A DNA stretch of 64,000 bases from Bradyrhizobium sp. SRS-191 (GTDB lineage: Bacteria; Pseudomonadota; Alphaproteobacteria; Rhizobiales; Xanthobacteraceae): the NCBI RefSeq assembly GCF_024586915.1, contig NZ_JANBVS010000023.1, positions 47,494-111,493 on the forward strand, read 5' to 3'. Both the position numbers and the translations under genes were made by a program. Below, piece after piece: positions 43,275 through 52,497 of the stretch. Positions within the stretch are counted from its first letter, which is position 1, and every line of letters begins with the position of its first letter. A model generated the notes under the pieces. The model worked only from the letters and a program-made list of their open reading frames with translations. It had not been told where the DNA came from and made no database searches.

Positions 43275-44203
43275 TGCTCCGCTTCTTCGCGATCCGCATT
43301 GCCCGCGCGCTGCTGACGATCGCGCTCGTCGTGACCTTTGCGTTCATCGTGCTGCGGCTCTCCGGCGATCCCGGGCTGATGATCATGGGGCCCGAGGCGC
43401 CGCCGGAAGTCATCGAAGCGTTCCGCAAGGCGTGGGGCCTCGATCATCCGATCTGGGTGCAATATCTCGACTACTTCAAGGCGATCGGCCAGGGTGAGCT
43501 CGGCCGCTCGATGCGCGACGGCCGTCCGGCAATCCAGCTCGTGCTTGAGCGCATCCCCGCCACGCTCGCGCTGACGATTCCGGCGTTCCTCGTGAAGGTG
43601 CTGCTCGGCATCCCCGCCGGCATCTACGCCGCCCTGCGTCGGGGATCTGCGATCGACCGCGCCGTGATGATCACGGCGGTCGCCGGCTTCACGGTCCCCA
43701 GCTTCGTGCTGGCGCTGCTGCTGGTGCTGATCTTCGCCGTGCAGCTCGGCTGGCTGCCATCGGGCGGACAGGACTCGTGGCGTCACGCCATCCTGCCGAT
43801 CGTGACGCTCGGCTTCGGCGGCGCCGCCGTGCTCGCCCGCTTCACGCGCAGCGCGATGCTGGAGATTCTCGGCCAGCCCTACATCCGCACGGCGTCCGCG
43901 AAGGGCGTGCCCTGGCGCCGCGTCATTACCGATCACGCGCTGCCGAACGCCGCGATACCCACCGTCACGATCCTCGGCTTCATGGTCGGCAGCCTCATCG
44001 CAGGCGCCGTGGTGGTCGAGAGCGTGTTCTCCTGGCCCGGGGTCGGCCGGCTGCTCGTCGTCGCCGTCGCCAATCGCGACCTCGCCGTCGTGCAATGCAT
44101 CCTGCTGCTGGTGGCGATGACGATGGTGACGTCGAACCTGATCGTCGATTTCCTCTACGGCCTGCTCGATCCGCGGCTGCGCAGCAAGGGAGCCGAGGCA
44201 TGA
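43274..44203 (+). CDS. Oligopeptide-type ABC transporter permease (DppB-like)
   Basis: 309 residues, about six membrane spans, start MLRFFAIRIARALLTIALVV. EAA-type loop YIRTASAKGVPWRRVITDHALPNA marks the ATPase contact. TGATG junction with the preceding gene. Confidence 0.93.
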   Translation: MLRFFAIRIARALLTIALVVTFAFIVLRLSGDPGLMIMGPEAPPEVIEAFRKAWGLDHPIWVQYLDYFKAIGQGELGRSMRDGRPAIQLVLERIPATLALTIPAFLVKVLLGIPAGIYAALRRGSAIDRAVMITAVAGFTVPSFVLALLLVLIFAVQLGWLPSGGQDSWRHAILPIVTLGFGGAAVLARFTRSAMLEILGQPYIRTASAKGVPWRRVITDHALPNAAIPTVTILGFMVGSLIAGAVVVESVFSWPGVGRLLVVAVANRDLAVVQCILLLVAMTMVTSNLIVDFLYGLLDPRLRSKGAEA

Positions 44204-45057
44204 CCGATGTCGCGATGAAAGCGCCGGCCGCAAGGCGGCCGCGTTGGCCGAACATCCCCGTCTCCGTCAGCATTGCGATCGGCTGGATCGCCGCGATGCT
44301 CGTGCTGGCCATCTTCGCCGATCAGATCGCGCCTTACGGCTTCACCAAGTTCGACCTGCGCAACCGCCTCTCCTTGCCAGGAAATCCCGCCCATTGGCTC
44401 GGCACCGACGAGCTCGGTCGCGATGTCCTCTCCCGCCTGATCGTCTCGATCCGCATCTCGCTGCTGATCGCGTTCGGAGCGACCGCCATCTCGGCGATTG
44501 CCGGCACCACGCTCGGCTTTCTCGCCGCGCATTTCCGTGGCCTCGTCGAGCAGTTCGTGCTGATGCTCGCCGACTTCCAGGCCAGCATGCCGTTCCTGAT
44601 CCTCGCGCTCGCCGTGCTCGCCTTCTTCGGCAACTCGCTGCCGCTGCTGATCGGTCTGATGGGCCTGTTCGGCTGGGAGCGCTACGCGCGCATCGCCCGC
44701 GGGCTCGCGATCTCCGCCAATGCTCAGGGATATGCCGCCGCCGTGCGCCAGCTCGGCGCCACGCCGCAGCGCGTCTATCTCAGGCACATCCTGCCCAACA
44801 TCGCCTCGACCTTGATCGTATCGATGACTCTGGTGTTTCCGGAAGTCATCCTGCTGGAATCAGGCCTGTCGTTCCTGGGCCTCGGCGTACAGCCGCCAAT
44901 GACCAGCCTCGGCAACATGGTCGGCTATGGCCGCGAGTATCTCACGCGCGCCCCGTGGATCATGCTCGCCCCGGCGGCCACCATCGTGGTGACGACGCTC
45001 GCGGTCTCGGTGATCGGCGACTGGCTTCGCGACAAGCTTGATCCGACGCTGCAATGA
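44200..45057 (+). CDS. Oligopeptide-type ABC transporter permease (DppC-like)
   Basis: 285 residues, coupled by ATGA to the DppB-like gene. NPAHWLGTDELGRDVLSRL is the DppC/OppC signature; EAA loop YAAAVRQLGATPQRVYLRHILPN. Last gene of this importer. Confidence 0.93.
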   Translation: MTDVAMKAPAARRPRWPNIPVSVSIAIGWIAAMLVLAIFADQIAPYGFTKFDLRNRLSLPGNPAHWLGTDELGRDVLSRLIVSIRISLLIAFGATAISAIAGTTLGFLAAHFRGLVEQFVLMLADFQASMPFLILALAVLAFFGNSLPLLIGLMGLFGWERYARIARGLAISANAQGYAAAVRQLGATPQRVYLRHILPNIASTLIVSMTLVFPEVILLESGLSFLGLGVQPPMTSLGNMVGYGREYLTRAPWIMLAPAATIVVTTLAVSVIGDWLRDKLDPTLQ

Positions 45058-45063
45058 TCCCGT

Positions 45064-45249
45064 TCAGCGGCGGGCGTCGGGGCTCGCCGCGGCGTGATCG
45101 CAGACGATCAGGGCATGCCCCGCCTGCTCACCGGCGAGCGCCATCCATTTCGACGCCTGCTGCAGCCAGAGATCACGCCGGGCGGGATCACGCTCGGCCT
45201 CCTCACGGCAGCTGGACGCAGCTGCCAAACATGCCGACTTCCTGTCCAT
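45064..45249 (-). CDS. Small conserved-type rhizobial hypothetical protein
   Basis: 61 residues: CREEAERDPARRDLWLQQAS with a following W and Ala-rich tail. I recall many short Bradyrhizobium proteins with the same C-R-E-x-A...DPxRRD-x-W layout; function unknown. Weak ribosome site. Lies 40 bp after the reductase gene on the same strand and ends 6 bp from the convergent permease stop. Confidence 0.55.
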   Translation of the reverse strand: MDRKSACLAAASSCREEAERDPARRDLWLQQASKWMALAGEQAGHALIVCDHAAASPDARR

Positions 45250-45289
45250 GGGTCATGGTCCGACACGTCAACGTCAACGGCAACGGCAC

Positions 45290-46237
45290 TCACATACGAT
45301 ATCGCGATTTCAGGTTGCGATCAATTTCGCTCGCGGATTGATCGCCCGTTTCCGCGTAGCGCATTGGCAGCGAATGATGGGCGTGGCATGCCGCGACTGC
45401 AGCATGACCAAACGCGACCGCGATCTGATGCAGGTCGGTGACGACATCGCCGATGCCATAGAGCCCTTCGACGCCGCAACGCTGCTTGGCATCAACGTCC
45501 AGAAAGCCCTCCGACGTATGCCGCGCGCCGAGCCTGATCGCGAGGTCGGACCGAACATCAGCGCCCATCGCCGGATACACGATCTCGAACCGTTCGCTGC
45601 GGCCGTCTGCGAACGCGGCCGCGATCGCGTGCTCCTCACGATGCAGCGCCTGAAGCGTCGGCGTGATGCGGACGCCCGCGGCCTGCAGCTCTCGGCGCTT
45701 GTCGTCGTTCTGTTCGTCGCCGACGGGGATCAGCGTGACGTCGGAACTGTAGACGCGCATGAACAGCGCCTTGCCGGCGGCATGTCCGAGCGGCCCAACG
45801 ATGGCGATCTTGCCGCCGCGGGCCTCAAAGCCGTCGCAGACGGGGCAGTAGCGTAGCTGGCCATCGCGCACGGCCGATGTCCAGTCGGCCAGCGGCGTCT
45901 GTTTGTCGACGATCCCCGTGGCCAGAATAGCGCGCTGTGCCACAATCGAATCGCCCTGATGCGAGGCGATGATCGCTCCGTCCCGCTGCTCGAGCGCGGT
46001 CACCGTACCGGTGATGATGGGCACGCCGAGCTCCTCGGTCTGCCGCTGCATTCGTGCGAGCAGCTCGGTTCCGGGAAGGCCGTTCGGAAACCCTGGCAGA
46101 TTGTGGCTTCGAGGAATGAGCGCCGCGCGTGATGCCCCGCTATCGACGACCACGACATGGCGCCGGAACCGGGCCAGATAGATTGCGGCCATCAGTCCCG
46201 CAGGACCGCCGCCGATAACCAGAACTTCGGTGCGCAT
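45290..46237 (-). CDS. Thioredoxin-reductase-like FAD/NAD(P) oxidoreductase
   Basis: 315 residues from MRTEVLVIGGGPAGLMAA. Two dinucleotide folds (VIGGGPAGLMAAIYLARF; KIAIVGPLGHAAGKAL) with a redox pair in YCPVCDGFEARGG at about residue 140, and GLYGIGDVVTDLHQIAVAFG at the FAD end. The second fold reads GPLGHA instead of GGGNSA, so cofactor preference is uncertain. No thioredoxin gene is adjacent. Confidence 0.88.
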   Translation of the reverse strand: MRTEVLVIGGGPAGLMAAIYLARFRRHVVVVDSGASRAALIPRSHNLPGFPNGLPGTELLARMQRQTEELGVPIITGTVTALEQRDGAIIASHQGDSIVAQRAILATGIVDKQTPLADWTSAVRDGQLRYCPVCDGFEARGGKIAIVGPLGHAAGKALFMRVYSSDVTLIPVGDEQNDDKRRELQAAGVRITPTLQALHREEHAIAAAFADGRSERFEIVYPAMGADVRSDLAIRLGARHTSEGFLDVDAKQRCGVEGLYGIGDVVTDLHQIAVAFGHAAVAACHAHHSLPMRYAETGDQSASEIDRNLKSRYRM

Positions 46238-46335
46238 CGCCGCCCTCGCATTGGATCGACGGAACCAAATGCCGAAGGACGGAACGGTTCCTGTTACACG
46301 ACGCGTCAATCAAACCGGACACAGGGAACACAAAT

Positions 46336-46360
46336 GGAACCATTTGCGGCAGGGAACGTT
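46336..46360 (+). promoter_or_regulatory. Sigma-EcfG (general stress response) type promoter
   Basis: GGAAC (46336-46340), 16 bases, CGTT (46357-46360): an exact match to the alphaproteobacterial EcfG consensus GGAAC-N16/17-CGTT. Transcription would start near 46367, about 68 bases upstream of the 63-codon gene at 46435. Confidence 0.7.
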
Positions 46361-46434
46361 AACCTATGTCGCTGCCGCGGCGGAAAAGCCGTGCAAACTT
46401 GGCAGCGAGGGGGATCTGTTGCGAGGGCGCGTGG

Positions 46435-46629
46435 ATGCGATTTGTGAATTCGACTGATGAAAGCTTGATGGCGTACTACGAAAGTGTTCGCAAGCAGGTG
46501 GCCGCTGACAGCCGGATCGGGGGACCCTACCGGCTGATCGGCGACCGGGCGAAGCAATACGCCCAGGAGCTTCAGGCCGAGATGCGGCGCCGGCAATTGC
46601 GGTTCACGCCGATCGAATGGCCGAATTGA
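46435..46629 (+). CDS. Small protein, probable stress-regulon member
   Basis: 64 residues, MRFVNSTDESLMAYYESVRK, then a basic region and the ending RFTPIEWPN. ATG with GAGG 9 bases upstream; the longer frame from 46366 would start at the predicted transcription start and is rejected. It resembles short Bradyrhizobium hypotheticals that I recall with STDESL-x-AYYESVR openings. It lies behind a sigma-EcfG-type promoter. No function known. Confidence 0.68.
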   Translation: MRFVNSTDESLMAYYESVRKQVAADSRIGGPYRLIGDRAKQYAQELQAEMRRRQLRFTPIEWPN

Positions 46630-46700
46630 ACTGATAGAACAACGCGAGGTGGATCCACGGCTAGACGCCAATTGTGATCCAGGCGCGCTGGCAGTTACTG

Positions 46701-46858
46701 CGCCCTCTCCCCTTGCGGGAGAGGGCATGTAGAACAGAGCGGCAAACTGGCTCGGGTGAGGGGTATCTCTCGGCGCGCGCCGCTCACGGATAGATACCCC
46801 TCACCCAAGCTCGTGCGCGGATAGGCCTGCGATGCCCTCTCCCGCAAGGGGAGAGGGC
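46701..46858. repeat. Paired palindromic arms, gap 46630-46906
   Basis: Left arm 46701-46766 (GCCCTCTCCCCTTGCGGGAG..., CTCGGGTGAGGGGTATC) and right arm 46793-46858 (its inverse, GATACCCCTCACCCAAGCTC then GCCCTCTCCCGCAAGGGGAG). Same family as at 34105-34336; 26 bp between the arms. No gene. Confidence 0.75.
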
Positions 46859-46906
46859 TTTGTATCTGGCAGCGTCACTGCGGCGTCGTGCGAACAGCCG
46901 TAACAC

Positions 46907-48394
46907 TCACTCCCAACTCCAGCTCGAGAAATCATTCTCGAACTGCGGGACGTCCTTCCAGACGCCCTTCAGCTTCTTGTTGATCACGGTGATCCATTGC
47001 GGCTGGAACAGGAAGCCGGCAGCGGCGTCGGTCGCCAGCATGCGCTGGGCGTCGCCGAGCAGCTTGGCGCGATCGGCCTCGTTGGGGGTGTCGACGATCT
47101 TCTGATAGAGCTTGTCGAACGCTTCGGACTGATAGCCGAAATAGTAGCTCTTCTCGGTGAACTTCACGAGGTCGAACGGCTCGACATGCGATACGATCGT
47201 GAGATCGAAATCGTGCGGGCCGTTGAACACCTGCGACAGCCATGCGGCCCATTCGAGGTTCTCGATCTTGGCGACGATGCCGACCTTGGCCAGCTGCGCC
47301 GCGAGCACCTCACCGCCCTGCCGCGCATAGGCCGGCGGCGGCAGCCGAAGTGACAGCTGCAGCGGCGTGGTGACGCCGGCTTCCGCGAGCAGCTTCTTGG
47401 CCTTCTCCGGATCGTAGGGGTTGATGTCCGTGGTGTCGACGTAGCCGAGCGAGCCCGGCACGTAGAAGCTGCCGATCGGCGTCCCCAATCCATCGACGGC
47501 GCCCTCGATCATCGCCTTGCGGTCGATGGCTGCGAGGATGGCGCGACGGACGCGGACGTCGTCGAGCGGTTTCTTCTTGTTGTTGATGGTGACGATGGTC
47601 TTCGCCTTGGAGCCGCCGATCAGCACCGTGAAGCGCGGGTCGGACTTGAACTGCGCGATGGTGCGCGCGGTGGTGCCGCGCGGGAAGGCGTCGACATCAC
47701 CCGACAGCAAGGCTGCGACCTGCGCCGCCGGATCGGAGATGAAGCGGATCGTCACCTTCGACAGCTTCACGGAAGCGGCGTTGCGATAGTCGGGCCATTT
47801 GGCCAGGGTCAGCGATGACCCCTTGGCCCAGGCGCCGAGCGTATACGGCCCGGTGCCGACTGGCTGGGTCGCATTGGTCGGCGCGCTCTTCGGCTCGACG
47901 ATCGAGGCCGTCGCTTGACCGAGCAGGAACGGCAGGTTGGGCTCGGCATATTTCAGCTTGATCTCGATGGTCTCGGCGTCGGGGGCGTTGACCGCCTCCA
48001 TCGCCTGGAACAGCGCCTTGTCCTTGTTGGTGCTGTTCGCCGCGCCGGCGCGCTCGAACGAGAACTTCACCGCGGCGGAATCGAACGCCTCGCCGTTCTG
48101 GAATTTGACGCCCTTGACGAGCTTGAACGTGTAGCTCTTGAGGTCGGACGTCGCCTGCCAGCTCGCGGCCAACAGCGGCGACACCGAACCGTCCTCGTTG
48201 ATCTTGGTCAGCGTCTCATAGACATTGTAGAGCGTGACCTCGGCAATCGCGGCCGCCGCCGCGCTGGTCGGATCGAGCCCCGGCGGCTCCAGGGTCATGC
48301 CGACGATGACGCTGTCCTTCTTGCTCTGCGCCGAGGCCGGCGCGACAACCGCGACGAGCGCGGTCAAGGCGATGATGGATAGTTTTTTCAACAT
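46907..48394 (-). CDS. Family 5 ABC substrate-binding protein of the beta-glucoside locus
   Basis: 495 residues with signal peptide MLKKLSIIALTALVAVVAPA ending ASAQS. SBP family 5: MTLEPPGLDPTSAAAA, GVKFQNGEAFDSAAVKFSF, QPVGTGPYTLGAW. Last gene of the leftward importer (dppB-C-D-F order upstream). Divergent from beta-glucosidase, so the ligand may be a beta-glucoside or oligosaccharide rather than a peptide. Confidence 0.92.
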   Translation of the reverse strand: MLKKLSIIALTALVAVVAPASAQSKKDSVIVGMTLEPPGLDPTSAAAAAIAEVTLYNVYETLTKINEDGSVSPLLAASWQATSDLKSYTFKLVKGVKFQNGEAFDSAAVKFSFERAGAANSTNKDKALFQAMEAVNAPDAETIEIKLKYAEPNLPFLLGQATASIVEPKSAPTNATQPVGTGPYTLGAWAKGSSLTLAKWPDYRNAASVKLSKVTIRFISDPAAQVAALLSGDVDAFPRGTTARTIAQFKSDPRFTVLIGGSKAKTIVTINNKKKPLDDVRVRRAILAAIDRKAMIEGAVDGLGTPIGSFYVPGSLGYVDTTDINPYDPEKAKKLLAEAGVTTPLQLSLRLPPPAYARQGGEVLAAQLAKVGIVAKIENLEWAAWLSQVFNGPHDFDLTIVSHVEPFDLVKFTEKSYYFGYQSEAFDKLYQKIVDTPNEADRAKLLGDAQRMLATDAAAGFLFQPQWITVINKKLKGVWKDVPQFENDFSSWSWE

Positions 48395-48429
48395 CTGTTT
48401 GTTTCTCCCGGACGGAACCAAATTACGCG

Positions 48430-49482
48430 TCAAAGCGGCTTCGAGACAAGAGGCGGAAGTTCCGCGGTGGCCGGCGCCGGCAGCGCCATGACGCTTTCCG
48501 CATGGTGGCAGGCAGCCGAATGTTGCCCCGTGAGCGCCCGCAAGGCAGGGGCGGTCGCGCGGCAATGAGAATCGGCGAGCGGACACCGCGGCGCGTAGGC
48601 GCAGCCGACCGTGCCCAGGGACTGCGAGGCGATCGCAACATCCGCGCGCCGGCGCCTGGCAGCACCGGCCTGCGCCCGTGGCACCGCCTCCAGCAGCGCG
48701 CGCGTATAGGGGTGCGCGCATTGGCCGAACAGGTCCTCGGGACGTCCCCGCTCGACGATGCGGCCCAGATACATCACCGCGACCTCGTCGCAGAGATAAT
48801 CGACCACCGCGAGATCATGGCTGATCAGGACGTAGCTGAGACCGAACTGCTCCTGCAAATCCTGCATCAGATTCAGCACCTGCGCCTGCACGGAGACGTC
48901 GAGCGCCGAGACCGGCTCGTCGGCGACGATCAGCTTCGGCTGTGTCATCAGCGCACGCGCGATTGCGATACGCTGGCGCTGGCCGCCGGAGAATTCGTGC
49001 GGATATTTATCCATGTCGGCATCGCGCAGGCCGACCTGCCGCAGCGCGGCGGCCACCCGTGCGCGCAAGGAGTCGCGATCAGGTCTTTCCAGGACAGTCA
49101 GCGGCTCGGCGACAATCCGGGCGATGGTCTGGCGCGGATCGAGCGAGCCATACGGGTCCTGGAACACCATCTGGAAGTCGCGCCGCGCGCGGCGCAGCTC
49201 GTCCGCCGAGAGCTCGTTCAGATCGCGCCCGGCCATCAGCACCGAGCCCGATGACGGCCGCTCCAGCGCCATGATCAGCCGCGCCAGTGTCGACTTGCCC
49301 GAGCCGGACTCGCCGACGATGCCGAGGCTCTTGCCTGCCATCAGCGAGAGCGAAACACCGTTCAGCGCAAGCACCTGCCCCCGCGGCCGCAACAGGCTCT
49401 CGCGCGGCAGCGTATAGCGCTGCACGAGATCGCGAACCTCGAGCAGCGGCGTCGCTGCATGCTGCTGTGCGACGACGCTCAC
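48430..49482 (-). CDS. ABC transporter ATPase (DppF/OppF-like)
   Basis: 350 residues from GTG, overlapping the preceding ATPase stop (GTGA). Walker A GESGSGKSTLA, signature FSGGQRQRIAIA, Walker B LIVADEPVSALD, C-terminal CAYAPRCPLADSHC. Extended C-terminal tail rich in Ala/Pro. Confidence 0.93.
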   Translation of the reverse strand: MSVVAQQHAATPLLEVRDLVQRYTLPRESLLRPRGQVLALNGVSLSLMAGKSLGIVGESGSGKSTLARLIMALERPSSGSVLMAGRDLNELSADELRRARRDFQMVFQDPYGSLDPRQTIARIVAEPLTVLERPDRDSLRARVAAALRQVGLRDADMDKYPHEFSGGQRQRIAIARALMTQPKLIVADEPVSALDVSVQAQVLNLMQDLQEQFGLSYVLISHDLAVVDYLCDEVAVMYLGRIVERGRPEDLFGQCAHPYTRALLEAVPRAQAGAARRRRADVAIASQSLGTVGCAYAPRCPLADSHCRATAPALRALTGQHSAACHHAESVMALPAPATAELPPLVSKPL

Positions 49483-50489
49483 GCGACCACTCCCACCGGA
49501 ACGCGCGCGAGCGCGGCATCGGTCCGGATGCAGCGGGCCTGGTGCCCATCACCGATTTCGATCGCCGGCGGCAGCGCCGCGCGGCAGGCGTCGATGACCA
49601 GATCGCAGCGATCGGCGAACGGACAGCCGGCGGGCAGATCCGCGAGCTCCGGAACGGTGCCGGCGATGGTCGCAAGCCGCATGCCCTTGCGCGCGCCGAG
49701 CCGCGGCCGCGCGCGAAACAGGCCCTGCGTGTAGGGATGGCCCATGCGCGAGAACACAGCGTCCGTGCTGCCGCTCTCGACGACCGTGCCGCCATACATC
49801 ACGATCATGCGCTGCACGTTTTCGGCGATGACGCCGAGATCGTGCGAGATCAGGATCATCGCCATGCCCTGCTCGGCGACGAGGTCGGCGATGAGGTCGA
49901 GGATCTGGCGCTGTATGGTGACGTCGAGCGCGGTGGTCGGCTCGTCGGCGATCAGCACGTCGGGCTTGCAGGCAAGCGCCATCGCGATCGTGATGCGCTG
50001 GCGCTGGCCGCCGGAGAACTGATGCGGATAGGCGTCGAAGCGCCTGACAGGGTCCGGCAATCCGACACGGTCGAGCAGCGCGATCGCCTCGCGTTTCGCC
50101 TCCGCAGCCGAACAGCCGGTGTGGCGCAGCAGCGGCTCGGCCACCTGATGACCGATCGTGTGCATCGGGTTGAGCGCGGTCATCGGCTCCTGGAAGATCA
50201 TGCTGATCCGGTTGCCGCGCAGCTTGCAATAGTCGGCGTCCTCGAGCCCGACCAGTTCACGCCCGTCGAGCCTGATGCTGCCGCTGACGACCGCGCTGTC
50301 GGGCAGCAGCCCGAGCAGCGCGAGCGCGGTGATCGACTTGCCGCAGCCGGACTCGCCGACGATACCGAGCGTCTCGCCGCGCTTCAGCGCGAACGAGACC
50401 TCGCGCACGGCCTGCGCCGGACCGCGACTGGTGTTGAGCCGGATGCCGAGACCGGAGACGTCAAGCAGAGGATGATCGTTCGCGCTCAT
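49479..50489 (-). CDS. ABC transporter ATPase (DppD/OppD-like)
   Basis: 336 residues, start MSANDHPLLDVSGL overlapping the permease stop. Walker A GESGCGKSITA, FSGGQRQRITIA, VLIADEPTTALD, and CPFADRCDLVIDAC. The longer in-frame extension runs antisense-free through the permease and is not used. Confidence 0.92.
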   Translation of the reverse strand: MSANDHPLLDVSGLGIRLNTSRGPAQAVREVSFALKRGETLGIVGESGCGKSITALALLGLLPDSAVVSGSIRLDGRELVGLEDADYCKLRGNRISMIFQEPMTALNPMHTIGHQVAEPLLRHTGCSAAEAKREAIALLDRVGLPDPVRRFDAYPHQFSGGQRQRITIAMALACKPDVLIADEPTTALDVTIQRQILDLIADLVAEQGMAMILISHDLGVIAENVQRMIVMYGGTVVESGSTDAVFSRMGHPYTQGLFRARPRLGARKGMRLATIAGTVPELADLPAGCPFADRCDLVIDACRAALPPAIEIGDGHQARCIRTDAALARVPVGVVA

Positions 50490-51361
50490 CGCTGCCTCGC
50501 CAGCCGCGGATCGAGCAGGTCGCGCAGACCATCGCCGAGCAGGTTGAGGCCGAGCACCGCGAGCGCGATGGCGGCGCCCGGATAAACGGCCAGGCTCGGC
50601 GACTGGAACAGCAGGGTCTGCGCGTCGTTCAGCATGCGTCCCCAAGACGGCTGCGGCGGCTGCGTGCCCAGGCCGAGATAGGACAATGCGGCCTCCGCCA
50701 GGATCGCCAGCGCGAACTGGATCGTCGCCTGCACGATCAGGATCGACAGGATGTTCGGCAGCACGTGCTCGACGGTGATGCGGAAGCGGCCCTTGCCGGC
50801 GGCGCGCGCCGCCAGGATGAACTCGCGTGCCCAGATCGCACCGGCCGAGCCGCGGGTGACGCGGACGAACACCGGGATCTGGAAGATGCCGATCGCGGTG
50901 ATCGAGGTCACCATGCCCGGCCCGATCACGGCCGCCAGCATGATCGCCGAGAGCACCGCGGGAAAAGCAAAGGTGAAGTCGCTGAAGCGCATGATCAGCT
51001 CTTCGCTCCAGCCGCGCTGAGCGGCGGCGACGAGCCCGAGGGCAACGCCGCAGGTCAGCCCGATACCGACCGCGATGACGCCGACGAGAATGGTCGCGCG
51101 GGCGCCGACCAGCAGCAGCGAGACGATGTCGCGGCCGAGCACGTCGGTGCCGAGCCAATGCGCTGATGACGGCGGCCGCAGCTTCGAGGCGACGTCGATC
51201 TCATAGGCCGACCACGGCGTCCACACCAGCGACAGCAGCGCGGCGCCGAGCACGACGAGGCAGAGCAGCGCGCCGACGGTGAAGCTGCGATGCCGCAGCG
51301 CCCGGCGCCAGAACGCGTTCGGCGCAGGCGCGCCGGCTTGAACCATCACCGACGCACTCAC
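50486..51361 (-). CDS. ABC transporter permease (DppC-like)
   Basis: 291 residues from GTG at 51361, which overlaps the upstream permease stop (GTGA) as do the other junctions in this operon; an ATG five codons in is the alternative. Signature SSAHWLGTDVLGRDIVSLLL and EAA loop ILAARAAGKGRFRITVEHVLPN. Confidence 0.92.
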   Translation of the reverse strand: MSASVMVQAGAPAPNAFWRRALRHRSFTVGALLCLVVLGAALLSLVWTPWSAYEIDVASKLRPPSSAHWLGTDVLGRDIVSLLLVGARATILVGVIAVGIGLTCGVALGLVAAAQRGWSEELIMRFSDFTFAFPAVLSAIMLAAVIGPGMVTSITAIGIFQIPVFVRVTRGSAGAIWAREFILAARAAGKGRFRITVEHVLPNILSILIVQATIQFALAILAEAALSYLGLGTQPPQPSWGRMLNDAQTLLFQSPSLAVYPGAAIALAVLGLNLLGDGLRDLLDPRLARQR

Positions 51362-52308
51362 AGCTCGTGCACCTTGATGCGCGGATCGATCACCGCATAG
51401 AGCACGTCGACCACGAAGTTGACGATGATCACCATGGCGGCCAGCAGCATCACGCAGTTGCGGACGACGATCAGGTCGCGGTTGGCGATCGACTGGAAGA
51501 TGAGGCGGCCGAGACCCGGCAGATAGAACACGTTCTCGATCACGATGGTGCCGGCCAGCAGATTGGCGAATTGCAGCCCCATCACGGTGAGCACCGGGAT
51601 CATCGCGTTGCGCAGCACGTGCTGCCACAGCACCTCGCGCTTGCTGAGGCCCTTGGCGCGCGCCGTGCGCACGAAATCCTCGCGCAGCACGTCGAGCACC
51701 GCGGAGCGCGTCACCCGCGCCAGGATCGCGGCCTGTACCACCGCGAGCGCCACCGCCGGCAGCAGCAGCGAGCGCAGCCCCGGCCAGATGCCGTCCTCCC
51801 AGCCGGGAAAGCCGCCCGCCGACAGCCATTGCAGCTTCACCGCGAACAGCAGGATCAGGAGAATGGCGAACCAGAAGTTCGGCAGCGCGATGCCGATCTG
51901 GGTCAGCGACATCACGCCGACATCGCCGATGCGGTTGTGGTTGGCGGCCGTGTAGATGCCGGCCGCGAGCGCGAGCACCGTCGTCAGTGCCATCGCGAGG
52001 ATCGCCAGCGGGATCGTCATCGCGAGCCGCTCGCGGATCAGCTCCGCCACCGGGGTGCCATAGGCATAGCTGTTGCCGAGATTGCCGGTGGCGAGCCCGC
52101 CGAGCCATTGCAGGTAGCGCAGCGCCAGCGGCTGATCGAGCCCGAGCTTGATCGTCAGCGCCCTCACGGCATCGGGCGAGGCGTCGGCGCCCATCAGCAT
52201 CTGCGCCGCGTTGCCCGGCAGGGCATCGAGCACCAGGAAAATGATCAGCGACGCACCGACCAGGGTCGCGAGCAAAGTCAGGCATCGCCGCAGCAGAAAC
52301 ACGCTCAT
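51358..52308 (-). CDS. ABC transporter permease (DppB-like)
   Basis: 316 residues, start MSVFLLRRCLTLLATLVGAS, about six spans, EAA loop FVRTARAKGLSKREVLWQHV. First gene of the leftward importer; 189 bp separate it from the divergent beta-glucosidase, where no clear operator is seen. Confidence 0.93.
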   Translation of the reverse strand: MSVFLLRRCLTLLATLVGASLIIFLVLDALPGNAAQMLMGADASPDAVRALTIKLGLDQPLALRYLQWLGGLATGNLGNSYAYGTPVAELIRERLAMTIPLAILAMALTTVLALAAGIYTAANHNRIGDVGVMSLTQIGIALPNFWFAILLILLFAVKLQWLSAGGFPGWEDGIWPGLRSLLLPAVALAVVQAAILARVTRSAVLDVLREDFVRTARAKGLSKREVLWQHVLRNAMIPVLTVMGLQFANLLAGTIVIENVFYLPGLGRLIFQSIANRDLIVVRNCVMLLAAMVIIVNFVVDVLYAVIDPRIKVHEL

Positions 52309-52497
52309 TCGAGCCGAAACTCCTCATTCTCGGCGGCCGCACGTTCTACAGCTTTGGCCCGGGATGCAAGCCCGTTGCCTGCATGATCGCCCCCCGCAAG
52401 CGCAGGACACCGCCGAGACGCTTGATCCCCGTCAACGGCCCGACGGCCGCGATCGGCATCATCCGCCCGACCGCAGCAACGCAGGCACTCTTCCATC

